Assembly (NCBI GenBank): GCA_040218535.1
Contig: JAVJRG010000012.1
Coordinates: 496,001 to 560,000, forward strand
Reading direction: 5' to 3'
Length of the DNA stretch: 64,000 nucleotides
Source: Lacipirellulaceae bacterium
Lineage (GTDB): Bacteria > Planctomycetota > Planctomycetia > Pirellulales > Lacipirellulaceae
Shown in pieces: positions 33,838 to 42,311 of this stretch. The stretch's first letter is position 1; every line of letters begins with the position of its first letter. The translations under genes were made by a program, and so were the position numbers. Below the pieces are notes generated by a model, which worked only from the letters and a program-made list of their open reading frames with translations, had not been told where the DNA came from and did not search any database.

Positions 33838-36090
33838 TTATTTGATGAATAGCATCTCTTGATAGGTCGGCAGCGGCCAAAGATCGTCGGCCACCATGCC
33901 TTCGAGTTGGTCGGCAAACTCACGGACTTTCGCCATAGCCGGCAAGACCACGTCACAGCAGTGACGCGCTTCCGCGTGGTAATCGTCCGAAGCCGTTTCT
34001 GCCACCGCAGATTCGAGCTCGGCGATGCTGTCTTGCAGGGACTTGACCAAAGAAGTGGTCTTATCGAGCGTGTTGGTATCGAACTCGTATCCGAGTGCTT
34101 TCAGATTCGCACAAGTCGCAGCCAGCTCATTCTGGTAGCGAATCGCCGCCGGGAAGATCAGCGTGCGTGCCATCTCGATCGTCAGATTCGATTCAACATC
34201 GATCGACATGCAATATTGTTCGAGATAGGTCTCTAAACGGCTTTCTAGTTCCCGCTTGCTGAGCACCTCGTACTTTTCGAACAATTCTTGCACTTCCGTA
34301 GCTTGGAGTGCCGGTAGCGCATCGGCGGTGGTCTTCAGGTTGAGCAGGCCTCGCTTCTCAGCCTCTTCGTGCCACCAAGCGCTATAACCATCGCCATTGA
34401 AGACGACGGTCCCATGCTCATTCATGATTTCCGTAAGTAGCGTTTGGAGCTCGCCGTGCAGCTTTTCAGGATCACCACCGGTGGCCTCTTCCAGACATGT
34501 CGCACAGAAGTCGAGAGATTCCGCGATGATCGTATTCATTGCCACTAACGGCCCAGCAATCGACTGATTCGAACCGACGGCGCGGAACTCAAACCGATTG
34601 CCGGTAAAGGCGAAGGGGCTCGTACGATTCCGATCTCCCGCATCTTTTGGTAGCGGAGGCAAAACGTCCACGCCGACGGTCAGGGTGCCCTTGGGGATCG
34701 AAGAGTTTGCACCGCCCGATTTGATCTGCTCAAACACATCGGTCAGTTGATCGCCCAAAAAGATGGAGATAATCGCCGGCGGTGCCTCATTGGCACCCAG
34801 CCGATGATCGTTACTTGCTGAGGCAACCACGGATCGCAACAGCCCTTGATACTTGTGTACGGCGCGGATCACCGCGGCACAGATCAGCAGAAATTGAGCA
34901 TTGTCATGAGGAGTATCACCCGGGTCGAGCAGGTTGCCTTGCGAAGAACTTCCCATCGACCAGTTCACATGTTTACCCGAACCGTTGACGCCAGCGAACG
35001 GTTTCTCATGCGTCAGACAAGCCATGCCGTACTTCTCGGCGACTTTCTTAAGTGTCGTCATCGTGAGCTGTTGATGATCGGCCGCGACGTTGGCACTCTC
35101 GTACATCGGGGCAACTTCATACTGGCCCGGAGCCACCTCGTTGTGGCGGGTCTTTACAGGAATGCCTAATTTGAAGAGTTCGCGTTCCGCTTCCAGCATA
35201 AAAGCCAGGACGCGATCAGGAATCGCGCCAAAGTAGTGGTCGTCGAATTCTTGCCCTTTTGGGGGCTTCGCCCCAAACAGCGTCCGTCCCGCGGTTAGCA
35301 AGTCAGGGCGGGCGAAGTAGAAGTGACGATCGATGAGAAAGTACTCCTGCTCTGGTCCTGCCGTTGACGAAACCAGAGCTCCGTCGGTGTGACCGAACAG
35401 CTTCAGGATCCGCTGCGCCTGCGTGTTGAGCGCTTGCATCGAACGCAGCACGGGCGTTTTCTTATCGAGCGCTTCGCCCGTCCAAGAAACAAACGCGGTG
35501 GGAATGCAGAGCGTGGTACCATTAGCATTCTCAAGCAGATACGCGGGGCTCGTCACATCCCAAATCGTATAGCCACGGGCCTCGAAAGTAACGCGAATGC
35601 CACCCGTCGGGAAACTCGAACCGTCCGGCTCACCTTGAATCAGTTGCTTACCGCTGAACTCGGCAAGTGCCCCCCCCTCGCCATCGGGTGAGAGAAAGCT
35701 GTCGTGCTTTTCAGCCGTCAGACCGGTCAGCGGATAAAAGACGTGGGCATAATGAGTGGCTCCATTGTCGAGCGCCCAATCCTTCATCGCTGCGGCAACG
35801 ACATCGGCCGTCGAACAGTCGAGCTTTTCACCTTTTTCAATGGTCTTAGTGAGCGTCTTGAAGACATCCTTAGGTAGCCGCTTTTTCATCTCCGCTTTTG
35901 AGAAGACATTCGCGTTGAACAAGTCACCCGTCGCTTCTTCGGCGAACCCGTTCGGGCCACCCGACTTGTAATTGACGACCGCCGAAATTGCCGATGCTCG
36001 TGCGGAGCCGGTGGCCGTGGTCGGAGACGAACCGCCAACGGGAGAAGCGGTACTAGAGGAACCTGGACTCTTGGTTAATGTCGTTGACAT
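33838..36090 (-). CDS. glnN: Glutamine synthetase type III
   Basis: A 750-residue protein, the expected size for GSIII. Visible signatures are [69 protein letters not shown] (catalytic loop) and [21 protein letters not shown]. It makes glutamine from glutamate, ammonia and ATP. A low-complexity Ser/Thr/Gly/Ala N terminus (~40 residues) precedes the domain. The 265-bp upstream region is AT-rich near 36180-36240 and probably carries the promoter; no specific operator is recognised. Confidence 0.95.
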   Translation of the reverse strand: MSTTLTKSPGSSSTASPVGGSSPTTATGSARASAISAVVNYKSGGPNGFAEEATGDLFNANVFSKAEMKKRLPKDVFKTLTKTIEKGEKLDCSTADVVAAAMKDWALDNGATHYAHVFYPLTGLTAEKHDSFLSPDGEGGALAEFSGKQLIQGEPDGSSFPTGGIRVTFEARGYTIWDVTSPAYLLENANGTTLCIPTAFVSWTGEALDKKTPVLRSMQALNTQAQRILKLFGHTDGALVSSTAGPEQEYFLIDRHFYFARPDLLTAGRTLFGAKPPKGQEFDDHYFGAIPDRVLAFMLEAERELFKLGIPVKTRHNEVAPGQYEVAPMYESANVAADHQQLTMTTLKKVAEKYGMACLTHEKPFAGVNGSGKHVNWSMGSSSQGNLLDPGDTPHDNAQFLLICAAVIRAVHKYQGLLRSVVASASNDHRLGANEAPPAIISIFLGDQLTDVFEQIKSGGANSSIPKGTLTVGVDVLPPLPKDAGDRNRTSPFAFTGNRFEFRAVGSNQSIAGPLVAMNTIIAESLDFCATCLEEATGGDPEKLHGELQTLLTEIMNEHGTVVFNGDGYSAWWHEEAEKRGLLNLKTTADALPALQATEVQELFEKYEVLSKRELESRLETYLEQYCMSIDVESNLTIEMARTLIFPAAIRYQNELAATCANLKALGYEFDTNTLDKTTSLVKSLQDSIAELESAVAETASDDYHAEARHCCDVVLPAMAKVREFADQLEGMVADDLWPLPTYQEMLFIK

Positions 36091-36355
36091 CGGTACGCCT
36101 GACTGAAGAAGGGAGTGAAGACGAGCCGGTGCGGACGGGTTTCTCCGGCTCTAGGGGCAATCGGCAATCCTTTGCCACGACAGCAAATTGCTGTAATCTA
36201 GATAGTGATTGCAAACTTTATACCAACCCAGCAAGTTGCTACTTTGCACGTGTAATCAACTGCCTCTCGAAGGTGATGCCGCGTTCCCTGGCTCGTAATG
36301 CTCCAAGAGCGGGCAATGGGCTTCTCTTCGCTAGCACCAGCCTTGAGTCGTCTCT

Positions 36356-36904
36356 ATGTCCAGCTTCAATCCAAACGATTACGGCCCGGTACTTTCTGAA
36401 CTCGTCGATATCGACCGCCAACGTCCGCTCGACTCGGGGAATCCCTCACAAGCAGCCAAGGCCAAACTAAGGACGGCAACACTTGATTCCGCCTTCGCTC
36501 ATACAGAGATTGCCGATGCGGAAATGGCCCGTTGCGTTCTCTCCGGAGTTTGGCTGCTGCACGACTTTCTTGATGAATCGCATACGTTCAGCCAGGCGAT
36601 TCACACTTCCGAGGGAAGCTTCTGGCATGGCATCATGCACCGTCGCGAGGGAGATTTTTCCAATGCAAAATATTGGTTCCGCAACGCCGGAGACCATCCG
36701 GCGTATTCCCTGATCGCGGCTCGTGTGGCCAACGAAGTTGAAGGGGGCGAATCACTACTCAGCGGCACGGACTGGGAACCGTTCGACTTCGTCGACGCTT
36801 GCCAGGCGGCGCTACGCACTGGCGAGCAAGCCACTGCGTGCCTTCATGCCCAACAAATCGAATGGGAAGTGCTGTTCGACCACTGCTACCAAGCAGCTCT
36901 GTAG
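36356..36904 (+). CDS. Conserved-looking hypothetical protein, 182 residues
   Basis: A soluble, largely helical protein (MSSFNPNDYGPVLSELVDIDRQRPLD...). Trp/His-rich segments such as SFWHGIMHRREGDFSNAKYWFRNAGDHP look like a TPR-like helical pair, so it may be a protein-binding module. Function is unknown. It is divergent from glnN. Its TAG stop (36902-36904) is part of the left arm of the following inverted repeat. Confidence 0.7.
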   Translation: MSSFNPNDYGPVLSELVDIDRQRPLDSGNPSQAAKAKLRTATLDSAFAHTEIADAEMARCVLSGVWLLHDFLDESHTFSQAIHTSEGSFWHGIMHRREGDFSNAKYWFRNAGDHPAYSLIAARVANEVEGGESLLSGTDWEPFDFVDACQAALRTGEQATACLHAQQIEWEVLFDHCYQAAL

Positions 36905-36969
36905 CTCGGGCCTCCAGGCCTGAGTTAAAGAGTCAGTGAACTACTCTCAGCCCTGGAGGGCCGAGCTAC
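36901..36969. repeat. GTAGCTCGGGCCTCCAGG inverted repeat
   Basis: Arms 36901-36924 and 36946-36969 match at 22 of 24 positions in inverted orientation around a 21-nt spacer. It follows the hypothetical gene and precedes the tpx promoter. No T run follows, so it is not a standard terminator. Confidence 0.85.
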
Positions 36970-36976
36970 TAGAGCC

Positions 36977-37025
36977 TTGAAAGTCAGCCTGACACCCTGA
37001 TAATGAAGGGTTCAAAATAACCCTT
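36977..37025 (+). promoter_or_regulatory. Candidate tpx promoter with downstream operator palindrome
   Basis: TTGAAA (36977-36982) and TAATGA (37001-37006) are 18 bp apart. A perfect 7-bp inverted repeat, AAGGGTT-CAAAAT-AACCCTT (37006-37025), overlaps the end of the -10 box and the expected transcription start. That position suits a repressor or redox regulator. Not tested against any known operator. Confidence 0.45.
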
Positions 37026-37058
37026 CCAGCAAACCTCCCCTCCCATAGGACCCTCCCC

Positions 37059-37577
37059 ATGTCGCGTTCTGGCGTCGTAACGTTCAAAGGCAACCCCATG
37101 ACTCTCGCCGGCGAGGAAGTGAAGGCCGGCCAAGCCGCTCCTGACTTCACGCTGCATTACTTCAAAGACGGCATGCAGTCGATCTCACTCGCCGACGTGA
37201 AAGGCAAACCGACCATCCTCAGTGTCGTGCCTTCGCTCGATACGGGCGTCTGTGCGATGCAGACCAAGAAGTTCAACGAAACGCTCGGTGCAATGGGCGA
37301 TTCGATCAACGCCCTCACGGTCAGCCTCGATCTCCCCTTCGCGATGAACCGCTTCTGCGGTGCCGAGGGCATCGAGAACATGCAGTCTGCCAGTGACTAC
37401 CAGGAACGAAACTTCGGCACCGACTACGGCACCATGCTCGAGGAGCTAAAGATCCTCACTCGTGCCGTGTTCGTCCTGGATGCCGACGGAAACGTCACCT
37501 ATGCGGAGTACGTTCCCGAAGTCACCAGCGAACCCAACTACGACGCCGCTTTGGAAGCACTCAAGGCCGCTTCGTAA
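37059..37577 (+). CDS. tpx: Thiol peroxidase (atypical 2-Cys peroxiredoxin)
   Basis: A 172-residue Tpx. The peroxidatic cysteine is C65 in PSLDTGVCAMQTKKFN and the resolving cysteine is C100 in RFCGAEGIEN, the spacing typical of Tpx. The N-terminal FKGNPMTLAGEEVKAGQAAPDFTL also matches. It reduces lipid and hydrogen peroxides using thioredoxin. Its own terminator follows, but aquaporin and cytochrome c peroxidase genes come next, so the region looks peroxide-related. Confidence 0.96.
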   Translation: MSRSGVVTFKGNPMTLAGEEVKAGQAAPDFTLHYFKDGMQSISLADVKGKPTILSVVPSLDTGVCAMQTKKFNETLGAMGDSINALTVSLDLPFAMNRFCGAEGIENMQSASDYQERNFGTDYGTMLEELKILTRAVFVLDADGNVTYAEYVPEVTSEPNYDAALEALKAAS

Positions 37578-37606
37578 GAGTTTCAATCTCAACGAAAGAC
37601 CCGTAG

Positions 37607-37635
37607 CCCCCAGCGCAAGCTGGGGGTTCTTTTTT
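37607..37635 (+). terminator. Rho-independent terminator after tpx
   Basis: An 8-bp stem (CCCCCAGC/GCTGGGGG) with a GCAA tetraloop and TTCTTTTTT. It ends only 11 bp before the aquaporin ATG. Confidence 0.92.
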
Positions 37636-37645
37636 GACTACGAAC

Positions 37646-38407
37646 ATGGCGCTAACCACCAACCAACGTGCTGTCCTCAGCGAGCTGCTCGGAACGTTCC
37701 TCTTCTGTTTCATCGGCATCGCCGCCGTCCTGGCAACGTTTCCTCCAATTGAATCTGGCGGCGGATTACTTGGCGTGGCGCTGGCCCACGGACTTGGGAT
37801 CGCAATTGCCGTCAATTGTTTTTGGGGACACGGCGGGGCACACTTCAACCCAGCGGTGACGGTGGCGCTTCTGACCGTGGGAAAGATTAAGCTCCCGCTG
37901 GCGATTCAGTACATCGCGGTTCAAATTCTGGCCGCGGCGGTTGCTTCGCTCTGCTGCGTGGCGATCTTCCCTGAAGCAGTCATTGATGCGGGAATGCTGG
38001 CGATCCCCCGCCCTGGCGTTTTCCCAGGTGAGTCGCAACCCTGGATCACCCCCGGCGGCATTCTCTTAGCCGAGTTCCTTCTCACATTCCTACTAATGAC
38101 CGCCATCTACGGGGCGGCAATCGACCCCACGGGAAAACCGATGAACATCGCTGCCTTCGGCATCGGACTAGCAGTCACGGCACTGATTCTGGCCGGAGGT
38201 CCGATCACCGGGGCTTCGATGAACCCGGCCCGCTCGCTGGGTCCCGCATTGGTCTATTCACTGTTTGGCGGGGCGCGCAGCAGTGAGGCTTTTGCACTAC
38301 ACTGGTGTTACTGGGTCGCCACAATTGCGGGCGCTATTGTAGCGGCTCAGCTTTATGAAATGTTCTTGATAAGTCGTACCGAATCGGGGAAACGCGAAGA
38401 TGGGTAG
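37646..38407 (+). CDS. MIP-family aquaporin/glycerol facilitator-like channel
   Basis: A 253-residue, six-helix channel. Both NPA boxes are present: HFNPAVTVALL in the first half and SMNPARSLGPAL in the second. SELLGTFLFCFIG and GGAHFNPA are typical. A TTG at 37634 lies within the terminator T run, so the ATG at 37646 was chosen. The 3' end overlaps the next gene by 8 bp, indicating co-translation with the cytochrome c peroxidase. Water, glycerol or hydrogen peroxide may be the substrate; the neighbours suggest peroxide, but this is inference. Confidence 0.92.
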   Translation: MALTTNQRAVLSELLGTFLFCFIGIAAVLATFPPIESGGGLLGVALAHGLGIAIAVNCFWGHGGAHFNPAVTVALLTVGKIKLPLAIQYIAVQILAAAVASLCCVAIFPEAVIDAGMLAIPRPGVFPGESQPWITPGGILLAEFLLTFLLMTAIYGAAIDPTGKPMNIAAFGIGLAVTALILAGGPITGASMNPARSLGPALVYSLFGGARSSEAFALHWCYWVATIAGAIVAAQLYEMFLISRTESGKREDG

Positions 38408-40007
38408 ATTGATTGTCGTTGTACTTGTCCTGTTGGCCATCGCCTTCTTGGCGAACAAATACCTCATTCAAGGCGGAGATATTCCCGACCAAATGGTCGA
38501 AAAAATGGAGGAAGAAGAAGCCGCTCGCGGCTTAGCCGAAGAAAAGGAAGAAGTCGAACCCGTCGAACCCTCTGCCAGCGACGTTGCCGAAGATCTGACC
38601 AAAGACGAAACAGAATCGACCGAAGAAACCGCAACTGAGGACCAGGAACCGGCGACACCAGCAAAACCTGAGACCGAACTCCCCGCTGAACAAGTCGAAG
38701 AAGCCACCACCGTTGGTGTTACGGCCGAGGAAGAAGCCTCAGATGCCGAACCCGAAACCGTCCTCCTCGGCACCGATGAACTCTACGACGGCATTCCCGG
38801 CGGCGAGGGAGACTTAACCCTCGACCAAGTAAAACTTTGGCTTGCTGATCCCAACAACCACGTCACGCTCACGCCTGATCTCCCCCTCGGCTTGAAAGCC
38901 GGTGCCGGCGAGATCGTTGGCATCGAGGAGAATCCGCTCACCCGTGCGAAGATCGAACTGGGTCGTCAGTTGTTCTTCGACCCTCGCCTCTCCGGCGACA
39001 ACTCGATCAGTTGTGCAAGCTGCCATCACCCTGACTTCGGCTACGGGAAAGACACTCAATTCGGTGTCGGCGTCGAAGGTCAGACAGGCAATCGTAACTC
39101 GCCGACCGCATACAACCGCATCCTCAGCGGTAAGCAGTTCTGGGACGGGCGTGCGGAAAGCTTGGAGGAGCAAGCCAAGGGCCCGATCGCCAACCCCATT
39201 GAAATGGCCAATTCCCATGAAGCGACTGTGGCTGATCTAAAAACCGTCCCCGAGTATGTGATGCAGTTTGAAGCCGTCTTCGGCGATCGCGAAGGGGACG
39301 ATGCCGTGGAGATTGAGAACGCCGCCAAAGCAATCGCCGCGTTTGAGCGAACCCTCGTCACCGGCCCCACGCCTTGGGATTATCACGTCGAAATCCAATC
39401 GCTTGAGGAAGGCTACCAAATTGAAGAGGAATACCTAGACGAGCTAAAAGAAGAAGACCCTGATGTCTATGACGAGTACATGGCTCTGAAAGCAAAAGCG
39501 GAGGAAGCTCCGCTCACCGAATCAGCCCGTCGCGGCGGCGAGCTTTTCTTCAGCGACAAAGCAGGCTGCACCGCCTGCCACGTGGGTGCCAACTTCGCCG
39601 ACGAAAAATACCACAACCTGGGCGTCGGCTTAGAAAAACTCGACGCAGAGAAACCCGCAGAAACCGAAGGCATCGACTGGGGACGCTTCGCAATCACCAA
39701 CGAAGAAATCGACCGCGGTGCTTTCAAGACACCCACCATCCGCAACGTCGCCGACACGGCCCCCTACATGCACGACGGCACACAGAAAACCTTGGAAGAA
39801 GTCGTCGAGTGGTACGCCAAGGGCGGCCACGCGAACCCGTGGTTGAGCGAAAAAGTAAAGAAGCTCGACCTCACTGAGCAAGACAAGCAGGACCTCGTGA
39901 ACTTCATGAAAAAAGGACTGCAGGGATCGCTGCCGAAGATCGAGCAAGGCCGTCTACCCGCGGGGGCGGAAACGGCGAAGGAGGAAGCGGTGGCGAGTGT
40001 GGAGTAA
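38400..40007 (+). CDS. Di-heme cytochrome c peroxidase (MauG/CCP family)
   Basis: A 535-residue protein. Residues 1-22 form a membrane anchor (LIVVVLVLLAIAFLANKY). Residues ~35-125 are a strongly acidic Glu/Thr/Pro linker. The CCP domain follows, with heme motifs CASCH (near residue 206) and CTACH (near 390), and FDPRLSGDNSISC plus QFWDGRAESL. A ~40-residue acidic insert (YQIEEEYLDELKEEDPDVYD) precedes the second heme. It reduces periplasmic H2O2 using cytochrome electrons. Longer than the usual ~330-residue enzyme because of the anchor and linkers. Confidence 0.93.
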   Translation: MGRLIVVVLVLLAIAFLANKYLIQGGDIPDQMVEKMEEEEAARGLAEEKEEVEPVEPSASDVAEDLTKDETESTEETATEDQEPATPAKPETELPAEQVEEATTVGVTAEEEASDAEPETVLLGTDELYDGIPGGEGDLTLDQVKLWLADPNNHVTLTPDLPLGLKAGAGEIVGIEENPLTRAKIELGRQLFFDPRLSGDNSISCASCHHPDFGYGKDTQFGVGVEGQTGNRNSPTAYNRILSGKQFWDGRAESLEEQAKGPIANPIEMANSHEATVADLKTVPEYVMQFEAVFGDREGDDAVEIENAAKAIAAFERTLVTGPTPWDYHVEIQSLEEGYQIEEEYLDELKEEDPDVYDEYMALKAKAEEAPLTESARRGGELFFSDKAGCTACHVGANFADEKYHNLGVGLEKLDAEKPAETEGIDWGRFAITNEEIDRGAFKTPTIRNVADTAPYMHDGTQKTLEEVVEWYAKGGHANPWLSEKVKKLDLTEQDKQDLVNFMKKGLQGSLPKIEQGRLPAGAETAKEEAVASVE

Positions 40008-40598
40008 TTGAAGGTGAGATTCAAACTTCGTTCTCTGTTGGTACTGTCTTCGATACTCGCTGCGGTCCTAGCGTTCAGCAACTATAGACCCTCACCTTTT
40101 CTCTCCCACGAAGAACAAGCGATAATTAGATCCTTAGTCGAAGCTCATTTGCCCGCTGACGAAACCGATGGATTATTTGTGAAGAGTTGGACGTTCGGTG
40201 GAGAGACTTACCATGGAGACCCAGAGTCCTTGCAAGCTCAACTTTTGCAGGCCACCACGAGTACAAGTCCGGGACTATTGGAGAGCTTCGTAGTTCGTAA
40301 TAAAGAGTCGCGTCTGCTCCGCCCCGAGTTGCGGAAGCTGCCCAACGTCTTTTTGGCTCCTCAGGAGCAATGGCAAGAAATAGCTCAGCAACACGCAATC
40401 GAACGCGGAAGATCGATGACGTTCTCTTGCCCTGGCATTAGCGAAGATGGAAAGCTCGCACTGGTTTATCTTTCTTCACAGGCACCCCATGATATACGCT
40501 CGACAATGACTTGGTTTTTGCTCAAGAAAGTAGATGACAAGTGGGAGACCGTAGAGTGGCGAAATAGTTACAGCGATTCGTGGCTGTCACCCCTGTGA
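40008..40598 (+). CDS. Hypothetical exported protein
   Basis: A 196-residue protein starting at a TTG that directly abuts the upstream TAA. The N terminus (KVRFKLRSLLVLSSILAAVLAFSNY) is a signal peptide or membrane anchor. The remainder has no recognised domain. Its base composition is lower in GC than the CCP gene. Direct abutment suggests co-transcription with the peroxidase, but a role in the same process is not shown. Confidence 0.6.
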   Translation: MKVRFKLRSLLVLSSILAAVLAFSNYRPSPFLSHEEQAIIRSLVEAHLPADETDGLFVKSWTFGGETYHGDPESLQAQLLQATTSTSPGLLESFVVRNKESRLLRPELRKLPNVFLAPQEQWQEIAQQHAIERGRSMTFSCPGISEDGKLALVYLSSQAPHDIRSTMTWFLLKKVDDKWETVEWRNSYSDSWLSPL

Positions 40599-40661
40599 TT
40601 CTGGTGTTCTATTTGATCAGTTGCTACGTGCTCCCTCTCAGAAAAGCGAAACGGTTAAGCC

Positions 40662-41228
40662 GTGAAACTCGACCACCCTGCGCTCGTCGAACTCCTCCAA
40701 CTCGCCTACTCCGCGGAGAAGGCCGCCGCGTTTGCTTACATCGGTCACGCCGGCAGCGTCAAAGACGCTGAAGCGAAGGAGGTCATAAAGCAGATTGAGC
40801 TCGACGAGTGGGGCCACCGCGAGACGGTTCTCGCCATCATGCAGGAGTACGACATCCCCATCTCTCGCTACAAGGAGGTGAAATATCACATCATAGGCAA
40901 GATCATCTCCGCGAGTTGCTACGTGATTGGCTGGTTCATGCCCTACTACTTCGCCGGGCGACTGGAAAGCGGCAACGTCTGCGAGTACTTCGTCGCGATG
41001 CACTACTTCAACGACTTGGGCATCACCAAGCACGACGACGCCCTCTACGAAATGGGCATGAAGGAGAAGGAGCACGAGGTTTACTTCCAGAAAAGCCTGG
41101 AGAACAACCGGATGCTGCCCTTGTTCGAGAAAATCTTCGGCTGGGGAGAAAACAGCAGCTACAACGATATTGATTTGGAGAACAAGTATTCCGTGAAGGC
41201 GTCGAAAGCTTATTGTCGGAAGAAGTAG
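40662..41228 (+). CDS. Ferritin-like diiron protein (COQ7/rubrerythrin-like)
   Basis: A 188-residue four-helix-bundle protein starting at a GTG. Metal-ligand pattern of ferritin-like diiron carboxylates is complete: E19, E49-x-x-H52, E108 and E135-x-x-H138. The arrangement resembles demethoxyubiquinone hydroxylase (COQ7) and related ferritin-like proteins, with a hydrophobic helix (HIIGKIISASCYVIGWFMPYYF) that could contact the membrane. A hydroxylase or oxidase role is inferred. It follows the peroxide group, but the link is only positional. Confidence 0.75.
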   Translation: MKLDHPALVELLQLAYSAEKAAAFAYIGHAGSVKDAEAKEVIKQIELDEWGHRETVLAIMQEYDIPISRYKEVKYHIIGKIISASCYVIGWFMPYYFAGRLESGNVCEYFVAMHYFNDLGITKHDDALYEMGMKEKEHEVYFQKSLENNRMLPLFEKIFGWGENSSYNDIDLENKYSVKASKAYCRKK

Positions 41229-41302
41229 TGAACCCATAGCACTGCCAAGGGGTCCTCGGCACTGACGATCTCACCTAAGATTCCGAACCAGGGTGTTCCC
41301 GC

Positions 41303-41710
41303 GTGTCAATCTCTTACGCAAGCGAGCCTGAACTAAATGTTGAAGAGTTTGTTGATATTCTGGAACGCTCGACTCTAGCCCAACGGCGACCCACGAACAA
41401 TTCGCAACGTATCGCAGGAATGCTTGCCGGCGCTGACGTGATTGTCACCGCACGCAATCAAGAGGGACTGCTCGTCGGCGTCTCCCGCGCGATCTCCGAC
41501 TTTCACTACTGCACCTATCTTTCTGACCTAGCGGTCGACGTTGCGTATCAGAGGCAAGGAATTGGCAAGCAGTTGATTCAAGAAACTCATCAACTGGCGG
41601 GACGGCAAACCCAGTTGGTTTTGCTGTCAGCGCCTGCCGCACGTGACTACTATCCTCGTCTCGGCATGCAGCGTCATGACTCCTGTTGGACGTTTTCTAG
41701 CAACGCTTAA
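41303..41710 (+). CDS. GNAT-family N-acetyltransferase
   Basis: A 135-residue GNAT fold with the acetyl-CoA motif [20 protein letters not shown] (residues ~73-92) and the C-terminal [10 protein letters not shown]. The substrate is unknown. The start is a GTG at 41303. The stop is followed 10 bp later by the transglutaminase start, suggesting co-transcription. Confidence 0.88.
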   Translation: MSISYASEPELNVEEFVDILERSTLAQRRPTNNSQRIAGMLAGADVIVTARNQEGLLVGVSRAISDFHYCTYLSDLAVDVAYQRQGIGKQLIQETHQLAGRQTQLVLLSAPAARDYYPRLGMQRHDSCWTFSSNA

Positions 41711-41720
41711 ATGCAATTTG

Positions 41721-42311
41721 ATGCCAAGCCGTAGCCCAGCCCCTCAAAACTTTCTCGCCTCGTGTGAAGTCATTGACTTCGACAACCCGGACGTCGCAGC
41801 TTTGGCGGCATGCCTCAAGAGGGATAACTCAACAGACACCGCCCAAGCGTGTTTCGAGTTTGTCCGCGACGAAATCAAACACAGCAGCGACCACCAGCTC
41901 AACCCCGTTACCTGCACCGCCTCTGAAGTTCTGAAGCACGGCACGGGCTACTGCTACGCCAAGAGCCACTTACTGTGTGCTCTGATTCGCGCAAATGGCA
42001 TCTCGGCTGGCATGACATATCAACGACTAAGCATCGACGGTGAAGGACCGCCGTTTTGCCTGCATGGCTTGAATGCGGTCTACCTCGAAGAACACGGCTG
42101 GTACCGCATCGATCCGCGTGGCAACCGCGATGATGTTGATGCACAATTCGATCCGCCGCACGAAAAGCTGGCGTTCGCGACAAACCTGCCCGGAGAGTAC
42201 GACCTGGCGAGCATCTGCGCGAAGCCAATGCCCATCGTTCTCAAAGCTCTTCGAGCCTACACGAACTGGTGTGAACTGGGAGAGAATCTACCAGATGTGC
42301 AGCAGTCTTAG
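41721..42311 (+). CDS. Transglutaminase-like (TGc domain) protein
   Basis: A 196-residue cysteine-protease-fold protein. The catalytic triad is readable: C78 in HGTGYCYAKSH, H115 in FCLHGLNAVYL and D131 in YRIDPRGN. Bacterial members act as peptidases or amidases rather than crosslinking enzymes; substrate unknown. Longer starts would run into the acetyltransferase gene, so the ATG at 41721 was chosen. Its last 4 bp overlap the 3' end of the convergent gene. Confidence 0.88.
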   Translation: MPSRSPAPQNFLASCEVIDFDNPDVAALAACLKRDNSTDTAQACFEFVRDEIKHSSDHQLNPVTCTASEVLKHGTGYCYAKSHLLCALIRANGISAGMTYQRLSIDGEGPPFCLHGLNAVYLEEHGWYRIDPRGNRDDVDAQFDPPHEKLAFATNLPGEYDLASICAKPMPIVLKALRAYTNWCELGENLPDVQQS

